A stretch of DNA of 64,000 nt from Paenibacillus_AA sp045062745 (GCF_045062745.1 NZ_JBJGED010000012.1:124001-188000); one strand, 5' to 3'. Positions 35,584 through 45,126 are shown, counted from the first letter of the stretch. Notes: generated from the letters alone by a model not told the origin. Numbers and translations: made by a program.

Positions 35584-35748
35584 TTAATAGATGTTCAAGA
35601 GGAAGCCCAAATAGATTAAAAAGAGTGCAAATAAGATAAACACGTCCAGAGGATTCGGGATAATCAGCGTTCGGACGAACTGGATGCAGATTAATGGAAA
35701 CAAGATCCCTCTCACCGTAAAACGGACCTTCCACCACCATTTATCCAT
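35584..35748 (-). CDS. Small membrane protein (54 aa)
   Basis: The minus-strand frame starts MDKWWWKVRF at 35748 and ends at TAA 35584. It has two hydrophobic segments (about 15-30 and 34-51, DVFILFALFLIYLGFLLNIY). GGGGGTGG lies about 10 nt upstream of the ATG. A different frame on the same strand (35549-35740) is less membrane-like and lacks a ribosome site. Convergent with spoVID. No known family; the expected B. subtilis neighbour ysxE is not here. Confidence 0.6.
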   Translation of the reverse strand: MDKWWWKVRFTVRGILFPLICIQFVRTLIIPNPLDVFILFALFLIYLGFLLNIY

Positions 35749-35908
35749 TGTTTTTCCACCCCCTATTAGATCGACTTCTGTTTTTGAAGCTTATTCGTTC
35801 ACGCTTGCCATCGTTCTTCCCTAGTTCAGTGTATGAACCCGCCAAGGGTGGATATGCTGATGATATTGAGAGCCTTTCAGGAATTCGACGAGAGGATGAG
35901 GCTGACCG

Positions 35909-36013
35909 ATGACCGTCGCCCAAACCATTTATCAATCCGTCTGGATTACCCTTTTGATCGCCCTGATCATCTACATCGTCCGCCAGGTGCTGAAGCAGGA
36001 TAATTCGGAGTAG
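35909..36013 (+). CDS. Very small membrane peptide (34 aa)
   Basis: A 34-residue frame starting MTVAQTIYQSVW with one transmembrane helix (about 10-27, WITLLIALIIYIVRQVL) and a charged C-terminus (KQDNSE). GAGGATGAGG lies about 7 nt before the ATG. It is too short for frame statistics to be conclusive, but the hydrophobic pattern and ribosome site favour it. It lies just upstream of the valS promoter. Confidence 0.45.
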   Translation: MTVAQTIYQSVWITLLIALIIYIVRQVLKQDNSE

Positions 36014-36036
36014 ACGCCCGGAATCCGGGGGAAGCA

Positions 36037-36065
36037 TTGACTCCGGGACGCATTATCAGTATCAT
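36037..36065 (+). promoter_or_regulatory. Sigma-A promoter of valS
   Basis: TTGACT (36037-36042), 17-nt spacer, TATCAT (36060-36065). Transcription would start near 36072, at the 5' end of the T-box leader. Confidence 0.7.
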
Positions 36066-36071
36066 ACATAT

Positions 36072-36341
36072 ATGTATGTACCCCACAAAGCGATATAAAT
36101 CGAATCCATCCAAAAGCGTCGACAGGGAGTAGTAAGCAGCCAACCCTTCAGAGAGCGGAGCCGGTACGGTGAGAGGTCCGCAGGTCGTAAGCGCCGAAGT
36201 CGCCCTTGAGTTGCCTGATGCCGATGCGTTAGGCCGGCCGCAGCCGTTATCTGTTCGAGTGCCGTATCCTGCGTGGATGCGGAATGAAGGTGGTACCACG
36301 GAAGCTCATCCTTTCGTCCTTTGCGGCGGAAGGATTTTTTG
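36072..36341 (+). promoter_or_regulatory. T-box riboswitch (tRNA-Val sensing) controlling valS
   Basis: The leader has a stem-I region beginning near 36115 with an AGTA element and the complementary GAA at 36196-36198. GTC (36199-36201, Val codon) is the likely specifier. The T-box core GAAGGTGGTACCACGG (36286-36301) contains TGGT, which can pair with an ACCA tRNA 3' end, as expected for a tRNA with discriminator A. A terminator with a 9-bp stem (atcctttcg 36308-36316, cggaaggat 36327-36335) and a T-run follows. Uncharged tRNA-Val should stabilise the antiterminator and allow valS transcription. Confidence 0.88.
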
Positions 36342-36384
36342 TTTTTCTTTAACGCGTTAGGCACTTAAAGAGGAGGGTTCTATC

Positions 36385-39057
36385 ATGTCAGATACTCAGG
36401 AAATGAAAGCATCCGGCACATCGATGCCGACCACGTACGATCCGAAAGCTGCGGAAGCAAAATGGTACCCCTACTGGCTCGAAGGAGGATTCTTCAACGC
36501 CGGGAAGCGTCCCGACGCCAAGCCCTACACGATCGTCATCCCGCCTCCGAACGTAACCGGCATGCTGCACATCGGGCACGCGCTCGATTGCACGCTGCAG
36601 GACATTCTCATCCGCGTGAAGCGGATGCAGGGCTACGATGCGCTGTGGCTTCCGGGCACCGACCACGCCGGCATTGCGACCCAGACCAAGGTGGAGCAAA
36701 AGCTGCGCGAGGAAGGCTTGTCGCGCTACGACTTGGGCCGCGAGAAGTTTCTCGAGAAGGTGTGGGAGTGGAAGGAGCTGTACGCCGACCGCATTCACGA
36801 GCAGTGGGGCAAGGTAGGGTTCTCCCTCGACTATTCGCGGGAGCGGTTCACGCTCGACGAGGGGCTGTCCCGCGCCGTTCGCGAAGTGTTCGTCCGCTAT
36901 TATGAGAAAGGGATCATCTATCGCGGCAACCGCATCATCAACTGGGATCCTGCCGCCCGCACGGCGCTGTCCGATATCGAAGTCGAGTACAAGGAAGTGC
37001 AAGGCGCTCTGTATCACTTGCAATATCCGCTCAAGGACGGCAGCGGGCATATAACCGTCGCGACGACGCGTCCGGAGACGATGCTGGGCGATACGGCGGT
37101 CGCCGTACATCCGGAAGACGAACGGTACAAGCATCTGATCGGCAAAATGCTCGTCCTGCCGGTCATCGGCCGCGAGATTCCGGTGGTGGGCGACGAGTAT
37201 GTGGAGAAGGAGTTCGGCAGCGGCGCCGTGAAGATCACGCCGGCCCACGATCCGAACGACTTCGAGGTCGGCCTGCGGCATAACCTGCCGCAAGTGCTCG
37301 TCATGGACGAATCCGGCACGATGAATGCGAATGCGGGTCCTTATCAAGGCTTGGACCGGTTCGAGTGCCGCAAGAAGCTGGTGAGCGACCTGAAGGAGCA
37401 AGGCGTACTGCTGAAGATTGAGGAGCACGTGCACCAGGTCGGCCATAGCGAGCGCAGCGGCGCGGTCGTCGAGCCGTACTTGTCGATGCAATGGTTCGTC
37501 GACATGAAGCCGCTCGCCGCTCAAGCGATCGAGGCCCAAAAGACAGGGAAGGGCGCGAACTTCGTACCGGACCGGTTCGAGCGGTCTTACCTGCAATGGA
37601 TGGAAAATGTGCGTGACTGGTGTATTTCCCGCCAGCTGTGGTGGGGGCACCGCATCCCGGCATGGTATTGCGGGGATTGCTCGGAGACGATCGTGTCCAA
37701 GGACGACGTGACGGTATGTCCGAAATGCGGCGGCACGCATTTGAGGCAGGACGAGGATGTTCTCGATACGTGGTTCAGCTCGGCGCTCTGGCCGTTCTCC
37801 ACGCTCGGATGGCCGGACGAAACCGCGGATATGAAGCGGTACTATCCTACCGACGTGCTCGTAACCGGCTACGATATCATTCCGTTCTGGGTATCGCGGA
37901 TGATTTTCAGCGGGTTGGAATTCACAGGGGTTGTTCCGTTCAAGGACGTGCTCATCCATGGTCTCGTCCGGGATGCCGAAGGGCGCAAAATGTCCAAGTC
38001 GCTCGGGAATGGCGTCGATCCGCAAGAGGTGATCGAGAAGTACGGCGCCGACGCGATGCGCTATATGCTGTCCACGAGCAGTACGCCGGGGCTCGACTTG
38101 CGCTTCCGGTGGGAACGCGTGGAGCAGGCCCGCAACTTCGCCAACAAGATTTGGAATGCCTCCCGTTTCGCCCTGATGAACTTGGAGGGCTTCACATACG
38201 CCGACATCGACCTGAGCGGAGAGCTCGGTACGGCCGACCGTTGGATCCTCCATCGCTTGAACGAGACGGTACGCGACGTAACCCGCCTGATCGACAGCTA
38301 TGAATTCGGAGAGACGGGCCGCCTGCTGTACAACTTCATCTGGGACGATCTGTGCGACTGGTACATCGAGTTCGCCAAGCTGAGCTTGTACGGAACGGAT
38401 GAGTCGGCGAAGAAGACGACCCAGTCGGTGCTCGCCTACGTGCTCGATCGGACGCAGCGGCTCCTTCATCCGTTCATGCCGTTCATCAGCGAAGAGATTT
38501 GGCAGCACTTGCCGCACGAAGGGGAGACGATTGTACTGGCGGAATGGCCGGTCTACGACGCCGCCTTGGAAGCGCCGGACGCGGTGAAGGAAATGAACCT
38601 GCTGATGGACGTCATCCGCTCGGTTCGGAACATTCGGGCGGAAGTAAACGTGCCGATGAGCAAAAAGGTAGAGCTGCAAGTTCGTCCGGCAGACGTAGGA
38701 GCGGCCGCTATTCTGAGCCGCAACGAGGATTACTTGCGCCGGTTCTGCAACACTTCGTCGCTCGCGATCGGTCAGGATCTGGCGAATCCGGAGAAAGCGA
38801 TGACGGCCGTCGTGACAGGCGCGGAGCTCATGCTTCCGCTGGCCGGACTGATCGACATTTCCCAGGAAATCGCTCGGTTGGAGAAGGAAATTCAGACTCT
38901 GACCTCGGAGGTGGACCGGGTGGACAGGAAGCTGGCCAATGAGGGCTTCGTGGCCAAAGCTCCGGCGAAGGTGATCGAGGAAGAGAAGGCGAAGCGGGAG
39001 GATTATGCGGACAAACGCGAGAAAGTGATGGCCCGGTTGGCCGAGCTTCGCGGTTAA
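36385..39057 (+). CDS. valS: Valyl-tRNA synthetase
   Basis: A 890-residue class I synthetase. The HIGH motif is MLHIGHAL (about 58-65). The CP1 editing domain has TTRPETMLGDTAVAV, and the zinc-like CPKCGG element is at about 449-454. KMSKSLGNGVDP lies near 536-540. The anticodon-binding domain (WNASRFALMNL onward) and the ValRS C-terminal coiled coil (about 825-890) complete it. AAAGAGGAGG precedes the ATG. Expression is governed by the T-box upstream. folC follows 30 nt later. Confidence 0.98.
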   Translation: MSDTQEMKASGTSMPTTYDPKAAEAKWYPYWLEGGFFNAGKRPDAKPYTIVIPPPNVTGMLHIGHALDCTLQDILIRVKRMQGYDALWLPGTDHAGIATQTKVEQKLREEGLSRYDLGREKFLEKVWEWKELYADRIHEQWGKVGFSLDYSRERFTLDEGLSRAVREVFVRYYEKGIIYRGNRIINWDPAARTALSDIEVEYKEVQGALYHLQYPLKDGSGHITVATTRPETMLGDTAVAVHPEDERYKHLIGKMLVLPVIGREIPVVGDEYVEKEFGSGAVKITPAHDPNDFEVGLRHNLPQVLVMDESGTMNANAGPYQGLDRFECRKKLVSDLKEQGVLLKIEEHVHQVGHSERSGAVVEPYLSMQWFVDMKPLAAQAIEAQKTGKGANFVPDRFERSYLQWMENVRDWCISRQLWWGHRIPAWYCGDCSETIVSKDDVTVCPKCGGTHLRQDEDVLDTWFSSALWPFSTLGWPDETADMKRYYPTDVLVTGYDIIPFWVSRMIFSGLEFTGVVPFKDVLIHGLVRDAEGRKMSKSLGNGVDPQEVIEKYGADAMRYMLSTSSTPGLDLRFRWERVEQARNFANKIWNASRFALMNLEGFTYADIDLSGELGTADRWILHRLNETVRDVTRLIDSYEFGETGRLLYNFIWDDLCDWYIEFAKLSLYGTDESAKKTTQSVLAYVLDRTQRLLHPFMPFISEEIWQHLPHEGETIVLAEWPVYDAALEAPDAVKEMNLLMDVIRSVRNIRAEVNVPMSKKVELQVRPADVGAAAILSRNEDYLRRFCNTSSLAIGQDLANPEKAMTAVVTGAELMLPLAGLIDISQEIARLEKEIQTLTSEVDRVDRKLANEGFVAKAPAKVIEEEKAKREDYADKREKVMARLAELRG

Positions 39058-39087
39058 CGAGCGGACAAGAAAGGTGACGAGGGACCG

Positions 39088-40464
39088 ATGAGCGACGAAA
39101 TGCAACATGAGGGGGCTCCGTTCCAAACGGTGGACGAAGCGATCGGCTGGATCACCCAGCGGATGCCCCAATTCGGAATACAAGTCGGATTGAAGCGGAT
39201 GGAGCGGTTCATGGAGCTGCTCGATCACCCGCACCGGCGGCTGAAATTCATCCATGTGGCCGGCACGAACGGCAAAGGCTCGACATGCGCCTACTTGACC
39301 CGCGTGCTCGTGCAATGCGGCTATGATGTCGGCACGTTCACTTCGCCGTATATCGAGCGCTACTCCAACCGGATTCAGATGAACGGCCAGGATATCGAGG
39401 ACGAGGCGCTGTTGAAGCTCGCGAATCAGGTGAAGCCGATCGCCGATCAGATCGCGGCTACCGAGCTGGGCGCACCCACAATGTTCGAGGTGTCGACGGT
39501 CATCGCCATCCTGTACTTCGCCCGGATCGCGTATCCGGACTTCGTCGTCTGGGAGACGGGGCTCGGCGGACGGCTCGATTCGACGAATGTGGTCACGCCG
39601 ATCGTCTCGGTCATCACGAATATCGGCCACGACCATATGGACATTCTCGGCCACTCCATCACGGAGATCGCGGCGGAGAAGGCTGGAATCATCAAATCCG
39701 GCGTGCCGATCGTGACGACCGTCGAGCAGCCGGAAGTGATCGACGTCATGGAACGGACCGCGGCGGAGAAGCGCAGTACGCTCTACTTGCTCGGACGGCA
39801 GTTCTCCTATGAGGCGGTGTCGCAGGAACTGAACCGGCAGGTGCTCGATTTCACCGGTCCATTCCGTACGATTCCGTCGATCGCGATCTCCCTGAACGGC
39901 TCCCACCAGTTGAAGAACGCGGCGCTCTCCGTCATGACGCTGGAGGTGCTGCGGCAATATTATGCGGTGCTGATCGATGACGAGCATCTGCTGGAAGGGA
40001 TGCGTACCGCGTCTTGGCCGGGCCGGCTCGAGCTCATCCGGCAGGAGCCTCGGCTCCTGCTCGACGGTGCGCACAACCCGGAAGGAGCGGCGACGCTCGC
40101 CGAAGCGCTCCGAACGGTATATACGTATAAGAGGCTCCATCTCCTGATGGGAATGATGCCGACGAAGAGTCATTCCGACTACTTGAGGCATATACTGCCT
40201 TTAGTGGATACTTTGATCGTGACGGAGCCGAACTTCTTCAAGAAAATGGATGCGGACGCGCTAGCCGATCTCGCTCATCAGGTGGCGGCGGAGCTCGGGC
40301 GCCCCATTTCGATTGAAGTGGAAAAGGATTACAAGCGGGCGCTCGGCATGCTGGCCGACCGAACGAATCCGGACGACTTGGCTGTCGTTTCAGGAACGTT
40401 GTACTTGATCTCCGACGTTCGTTCCTGGATCTTGTATCGAACGGATTCTGACAAAGGCTGGTGA
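39088..40464 (+). CDS. folC: Folylpolyglutamate synthase / dihydrofolate synthase
   Basis: A 458-residue Mur-ligase-family enzyme adding glutamate to (dihydro)folate. The P-loop is HVAGTNGKGST (about 55-65). It also has TFTSPYIERYSNRIQMN, the ETGLGGRLDSTNVV segment and LLDGAHNPEGA near 328. Located after valS, as in B. subtilis valS-folC. The stop overlaps the GTG start of murC by 4 nt, indicating coupling. Confidence 0.96.
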   Translation: MSDEMQHEGAPFQTVDEAIGWITQRMPQFGIQVGLKRMERFMELLDHPHRRLKFIHVAGTNGKGSTCAYLTRVLVQCGYDVGTFTSPYIERYSNRIQMNGQDIEDEALLKLANQVKPIADQIAATELGAPTMFEVSTVIAILYFARIAYPDFVVWETGLGGRLDSTNVVTPIVSVITNIGHDHMDILGHSITEIAAEKAGIIKSGVPIVTTVEQPEVIDVMERTAAEKRSTLYLLGRQFSYEAVSQELNRQVLDFTGPFRTIPSIAISLNGSHQLKNAALSVMTLEVLRQYYAVLIDDEHLLEGMRTASWPGRLELIRQEPRLLLDGAHNPEGAATLAEALRTVYTYKRLHLLMGMMPTKSHSDYLRHILPLVDTLIVTEPNFFKKMDADALADLAHQVAAELGRPISIEVEKDYKRALGMLADRTNPDDLAVVSGTLYLISDVRSWILYRTDSDKGW

Positions 40465-41870
40465 AGAGCGGCGTGAATGCGGCGGAGCATATACATTTTA
40501 TCGGCATCGGCGGATACGGCATGAGTGCGATCGCCAAGGTGATGCTAGAGATGGGTTATCAAGTGACGGGCTCGGATCTCGCTCGTCAGGAGCTGACTGA
40601 CAAACTTGCGGCCAAAGGGGCCCAAGTCTACATCGGCCACCACGAAAGCCATGTGCGCGGGGCGGATGTAGTCGTATATTCCACCGCATTAGCGAAGGAC
40701 AATGTGGAGATGCAAGCGGCGGAAGCGCTGAACATCCCGATTATCCACCGTTCCCAGATGCTGGCCCGGCTGATGGCCGACCGCAAGGGCATCGCCGTAG
40801 CCGGCGCTCACGGCAAGACGACGACCTCGTCGATGATCTCGCTTATTATGGAGCAATGCGGACTCGATCCGACCTTCATCATCGGCGGCGAGATTATGAA
40901 TGTAGGCAGCAACGCCAAGGCCGGGCGCGGCGAATACGTCGTAGCGGAGGCCGACGAGAGCGACGGCTCGTTCCTGCAGTATCATCCGCTGTACGCGGTC
41001 GTGACGAATATCGAAGCGGACCATCTGGAAAATTACGACGGCGACTTCGAGAAGCTGAAGACGGCTTATGCCCGGTTTCTCAGTCAAGTCAATCCCCGGG
41101 GCAAGGCGGTCGTCTGCATCGACGACCCTCATCTGCGGGCGATGCTGCCGCAGCTGACCGTACCTACGATTACGTACGGCTTCGATGCGGCGAGCGGGGC
41201 GGACTGTTATGCCGAGCATATCGTGCCGGGCGATCGCCGCGTCTCGTTCGAAGCGGTGTTTCGCGGCGCTCGGCTGGGGCGGGTAGAGCTGTCCGTACCC
41301 GGACGGCACAATGTGCACAATGCGATGGCGGCGATCATCATCGGCTTGGAAGCGGGTCTGCCGTTCGCGCGCATCGCGGACGCCATCCGAGATTTCCGCG
41401 GGGCGAAGCGGCGGTTCCAGGTGCTGGGCGAGACGAACGACATGCTCGTGATCGACGATTACGCCCATCATCCGACCGAGATCGAGGCGACGATCAGCGC
41501 CGCCAAGGCGACGGGCAAGCGGATTATCGCCGTATTCCAGCCGCAGCGGTATACGCGGACGTTTTTCCTGTTCGATCAATTCAGCCGGGCGTTCCATGAG
41601 GCGGATGAAGTGATCATCACGGACATCTATTCCCCGGCCGGGGAGAAAATGATCGAGGGCATCAGCTCCGCGAAGCTGGTGGACCTCATTCGCACGAACA
41701 GCAACCCGAACGTGCGGCATTTCGCCACGAAGGACAGCGTGTTCGGCTATTTGATCGACCGCGTGCAGCCGGGCGATCTTGTCCTGACGATGGGTGCCGG
41801 CGATATTTGGAAAGTGGCGTCCGAGCTGGCGCGGGCACTGGAAGCAAGGTCGGGTTCGTCCGGCAAATAA
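40461..41870 (+). CDS. murC: UDP-N-acetylmuramate--L-alanine ligase
   Basis: A 469-residue cytoplasmic ligase adding the first L-Ala of the peptidoglycan stem peptide. The UDP-binding motif HFIGIGGYGMSAIAKV is near the N-terminus, the P-loop VAGAHGKTTTSS is at about 113-124, and EADESDGSFLQY and DDYAHHPTEI follow. The GTG at 40461 (GTGA overlap with folC, AAAGG upstream) is taken as start; a second GTG nine bases later is an alternative. In B. subtilis murC is elsewhere, so folC-murC linkage is a lineage feature. Confidence 0.96.
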   Translation: MKSGVNAAEHIHFIGIGGYGMSAIAKVMLEMGYQVTGSDLARQELTDKLAAKGAQVYIGHHESHVRGADVVVYSTALAKDNVEMQAAEALNIPIIHRSQMLARLMADRKGIAVAGAHGKTTTSSMISLIMEQCGLDPTFIIGGEIMNVGSNAKAGRGEYVVAEADESDGSFLQYHPLYAVVTNIEADHLENYDGDFEKLKTAYARFLSQVNPRGKAVVCIDDPHLRAMLPQLTVPTITYGFDAASGADCYAEHIVPGDRRVSFEAVFRGARLGRVELSVPGRHNVHNAMAAIIIGLEAGLPFARIADAIRDFRGAKRRFQVLGETNDMLVIDDYAHHPTEIEATISAAKATGKRIIAVFQPQRYTRTFFLFDQFSRAFHEADEVIITDIYSPAGEKMIEGISSAKLVDLIRTNSNPNVRHFATKDSVFGYLIDRVQPGDLVLTMGAGDIWKVASELARALEARSGSSGK

Positions 41871-41897
41871 ACAGGATCGTCCTTATATGTTGGGTCT

Positions 41898-41934
41898 TCC
41901 CCGTCGCTCCATCAAGGAGAGCGGGGATTTTTTG
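41898..41934 (+). terminator. Terminator after murC
   Basis: A GC-rich stem (tccccg...gctcc / ggagagcgggga, with a small internal mismatch) followed by TTTTTT. Confidence 0.8.
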
Positions 41935-42085
41935 CCTATCTATGAAATCATAAATCCCGGGGTCCCCGCAAAGTAATAGGAATAATCTTCGAAGGCTCAC
42001 GTCACTTTGTGGGGTTTATTATCATATTCTTTCTTTCTCTATCATAGGTTAAGAGTATGTAGCAGGGACAAGGGGAGAGCGAACG

Positions 42086-43576
42086 ATGAGTCAAAAAGCG
42101 AGAATTACATACCGGTTCGAGCAACCGGAACATAAACGGCCGACTTCTGCGAAAGGCGGACAAGAGGCCGGGCGGGATGCCCGCGTCATTCCTTTGCTGG
42201 CCGAGGAGTATCATGTCGTGGAAGAGCAAGTGCAGGTGCAAGCGCAGGACGATCCTCCAGTACCGGACCGCCGGGAGGCGGATGAACCGCGATGGGAGCG
42301 GACGGCGTTCTCCAGCGGGATGTTCGACAGGCGGACGCCGCTCAATCAGTTCACGACGGACTTCGGCTCGTGGAGCAGTCCGTTCGACGAGGAGACGGAG
42401 CGGGTAGAGCGGGCGATCCGCGAGACGGGGCAGGCGACGATCCAGGAGGAGGCCGAAGAGCCTCCGCAGGATACGCGGGTGACCGCACGGCCTTCGGGGA
42501 CTCCGGTCGTGCAGGAGGAGGCCGGATACGATCCCGGCCCCGAAATCTGGCCGGAGGAGCCGGTCTCCCGGTACGCCGAATCGGACCGCATGACTGTGCG
42601 CAGCGGCGGCACGCGCTTCGAGCGCCATACGCGCCCCCCCTGGCTGCGAATCGTCGCCTCCGTCACAGGTGCGGTTACGACTGGGGTGCTGATCGGCTTC
42701 TTCGTGCTCCACTTGTTCTCCGGTGAAGACGGGAAGTCCGGCAATCCTTCGGCTACGACTCCGGTGACGTCCGGGAATCAGACGGGGGCCGGTACGAACG
42801 GCAGCGTGCTCGGGGGGGCGGACGCCCAGACCGGCAAGCCTGCCGCCGGCGCGAGTCCCGCTGCCTCGGCTTCCGGCTCGACCTCGGGCGCGGCAACGGC
42901 GGCTCCGGTATCGGGCTCGTCGGGCTCGTCGGGGGCGGCCACCGTCTCGGTCCGTATCCCGGCGCGGACGGTGACCTTGCTGCAGGTTGGCGCCTTCGCA
43001 AACCAGCAAGGCGCGGATCAGGCGGCTGCCGATCTGCGCAAGCTCGGGCTGGCCGCCGCTACGCAAGCGGCCGACAAGGTGTACGTCTACGCCGGCCTGA
43101 CGACCGGGCGTGATGAGGCGCTTGCGCTCAGCAACAAGCTGAAGGCCCAGAAGACGGACGTGTACTTGAAGACGCTCTCGACGCCGACCGTGTCGAGCAT
43201 CAAGTGGAGCGGCAAACAGGCGACCGTGGCCGATACGTACTTCGCCCAGGCGGCCAAACTGACGACCGCGCTGATCAACGTCACCGCACTGCATCTGAAG
43301 GAATCAATGCCGGGTCCGCTCGAGGACAATACGCTGCAGACGATCCGGACCGCCCACCAGGCGTGGAGCGGTACCGCTGCCGGCATGGGCGAAGGGCTCG
43401 CCGAAGGGCAGCGGGCGGTGCTGCAGAAGATGAACAACGCGCTGAATACCGCGGTGCTGTCGCTCGACGAATACAAGAAAAATCCGTCCGCCTCGTTCCT
43501 CTGGCAAGCGCAGAGCGGTGCGCTGCAGTATGTGCTGCTCGAGAGCGAGCTGCTCGCCGCGATCGCCGCGGGATAA
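42086..43576 (+). CDS. SpoIIB-like membrane protein with SPOR domain
   Basis: A 496-residue single-pass protein. A long acidic cytoplasmic part (about 1-185), one transmembrane helix (about 190-212, IVASVTGAVTTGVLIGFFVL) and a Ser/Gly/Ala/Thr-rich linker (about 215-290) precede a SPOR domain. That domain (about 293-370, VTLLQVGAFANQQGADQAAADLRK) binds denuded septal glycan, and a helical tail follows. B. subtilis spoIIB (SPOR protein aiding engulfment) also precedes maf-radC-mreB, so this is probably the SpoIIB counterpart, though it is longer. comC, found there between folC and spoIIB, is absent. Confidence 0.8.
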   Translation: MSQKARITYRFEQPEHKRPTSAKGGQEAGRDARVIPLLAEEYHVVEEQVQVQAQDDPPVPDRREADEPRWERTAFSSGMFDRRTPLNQFTTDFGSWSSPFDEETERVERAIRETGQATIQEEAEEPPQDTRVTARPSGTPVVQEEAGYDPGPEIWPEEPVSRYAESDRMTVRSGGTRFERHTRPPWLRIVASVTGAVTTGVLIGFFVLHLFSGEDGKSGNPSATTPVTSGNQTGAGTNGSVLGGADAQTGKPAAGASPAASASGSTSGAATAAPVSGSSGSSGAATVSVRIPARTVTLLQVGAFANQQGADQAAADLRKLGLAAATQAADKVYVYAGLTTGRDEALALSNKLKAQKTDVYLKTLSTPTVSSIKWSGKQATVADTYFAQAAKLTTALINVTALHLKESMPGPLEDNTLQTIRTAHQAWSGTAAGMGEGLAEGQRAVLQKMNNALNTAVLSLDEYKKNPSASFLWQAQSGALQYVLLESELLAAIAAG

Positions 43577-43591
43577 TCAGGCCGGATTATT

Positions 43592-43635
43592 AGAAAAGAA
43601 ACACCCCTGACCATGGACATCGTCAGGGGTGTTGC
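43592..43635 (-). terminator. Terminator of the SLH-amidase gene
   Basis: An 11-bp perfect stem (acacccctgac 43601-43611, gtcaggggtgt 43622-43632). On the minus strand TTTCTTTTC follows. Confidence 0.8.
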
Positions 43636-43638
43636 ACG

Positions 43639-45126
43639 TTACGGCTTCGGCGTGGCCGAAGGTGCCGGGCTCGAGCCCGGTGTCGTCGACGGTGACGGAG
43701 TTTGCGTTGGCAGCGGAGTTGCACTCGGCGTCACGCTCGGCGAGGGCGTCGCGGAGGGACTGACGCTCGGCTTCGGCGTTGGGGTCGCGCTCGGCTTCGG
43801 GATGTCGGCGGGCTTCACCCGGTCGAGCAGCGTCGCCATCTCCGCGCGCGTCATGCTCTTGTCCGGGGCGAACTTGCCGTCGGCGACCCCGTTCACGAGC
43901 CCGCGCTGCGACAGCTGCACGATCGCAGACGCGGCCCAGCTGTCGCCGGGCACATCCGTATAGCCGGTGCTCGTGACCGGCTTGTCCGGCTTCACGAGCA
44001 GCATGACCCGCTGCAGCAGCAAGGCGGCTTCCGCCCGCGTCACCGGCTGGTCGGGACGGATCGTCCGATCCGGGTACCCGTCGACATAGCCGAGGGCGTA
44101 CGCTTTGTTGAACACGTCCACGGCCCAATGTGTCGCCGGAAGGTCTTTGAAGGAAGGCGTGCCGTTCGATTTGGTGTATCCGACGAGCCGCGCGCCGAAG
44201 TCGAACTGCCGGTTCAGCATCGTGAGCAGCTCCGCTCGCGTAATCGAGCGGTCGGGATTGAAATATTTGGCGCTCTCGACTATGCCTTTGTCTTTCAGAC
44301 GGATGACGGCGTCTTTGGCCCAATGTCTCACCAGATCCGCGAACTCCGCCGTTTCCGGGGTCGGCGCCAGTATCGCTTGAATGCCGTCCGCGATGCCGGA
44401 GGCGAACTTTTGCCGCATGGTGTTGTCCGCCAGCACGTATGAATCGCTCCAGTTGCTCAGGAAAGCGGTTTCGACCAAGATGCTCGGAATTTGTCCCATC
44501 CGGACGACATAGACGGCGCTCGGGACGAGCCCTTTGTTCGGCAGCTTGGCGACCGCCAGGACGCTGCTCAGCACCGACTGGGCGAGCGCCTTGCTCTTTG
44601 GGGTCAAGGCCGTCATGGCGTCGCTGGCGGGATAGTCGGATTGAGGGTAATCTTGATCGTAATACAGCACTTGGGTGCCGCTGATGGCGCTGGACGGGTT
44701 GGAATTCGCGTGGATCGATACGAACAAGTCGGAATTGGACGCATTCGTGATGGCGACTCGGTCCGCCAAACTTATGTATCGGTCATCCTGTCGGGTCATA
44801 GCGACCTCATAGCCGCGAAGGATAAGCTCGCTTTGAAGCTTCTGGGCAATGTCGAGGTTGACTTCCTTTTCCTTCAGGCCGGTAACGCCGATGGCGCCGG
44901 GATCGCTGCCTCCGTGGCCGGCATCTACCATGATTTTGGCCGCTTCGGCGGAGAGGGGGGTTCCGAGCAGGAGCATCCCGGCCATCACCGCGCTGGTGAG
45001 GGTAATCCCGATGGACTGGGGATGGAAGCGAAAAGGGTTCTTGCGGGCGATCGGGCCGCTTGTCGGGACGACGGTACGGCGGCGGATATCGCGGTTCGTC
45101 TCGCTGTCGTTCTTGTTGCCAATCAT
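43639..45126 (-). CDS. N-acetylmuramoyl-L-alanine amidase with SLH repeats
   Basis: A 495-residue surface enzyme. Signal sequence (about 37-62, ending AEA); Amidase_3 domain (about 63-250) with zinc/catalytic residues in VDAGHGGSDPG, LKEKEVNLD, SIHANSN and VETAFLSN. Three S-layer homology repeats (about 258-430; WAKDAVIRLKDKGIV, WAVDVFNKAYALGYV, WAASAIVQLSQRGLV) anchor it to secondary cell-wall polymer. A Pro/Ser/Thr tail (about 435-495) ends the protein. AGGAGG precedes the ATG. It is convergent with the SpoIIB-like gene. Possible roles are cell separation or sporulation lysis; the sequence does not choose. Confidence 0.93.
   Translation of the reverse strand: MIGNKNDSETNRDIRRRTVVPTSGPIARKNPFRFHPQSIGITLTSAVMAGMLLLGTPLSAEAAKIMVDAGHGGSDPGAIGVTGLKEKEVNLDIAQKLQSELILRGYEVAMTRQDDRYISLADRVAITNASNSDLFVSIHANSNPSSAISGTQVLYYDQDYPQSDYPASDAMTALTPKSKALAQSVLSSVLAVAKLPNKGLVPSAVYVVRMGQIPSILVETAFLSNWSDSYVLADNTMRQKFASGIADGIQAILAPTPETAEFADLVRHWAKDAVIRLKDKGIVESAKYFNPDRSITRAELLTMLNRQFDFGARLVGYTKSNGTPSFKDLPATHWAVDVFNKAYALGYVDGYPDRTIRPDQPVTRAEAALLLQRVMLLVKPDKPVTSTGYTDVPGDSWAASAIVQLSQRGLVNGVADGKFAPDKSMTRAEMATLLDRVKPADIPKPSATPTPKPSVSPSATPSPSVTPSATPLPTQTPSPSTTPGSSPAPSATPKP

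Noticed and set aside
36388..40191. A very long minus-strand open frame opposite valS/folC
   Set aside because: It is antisense to two unmistakable genes in a high-GC background, where stop codons are rare on the opposite strand; no ribosome site or domain.
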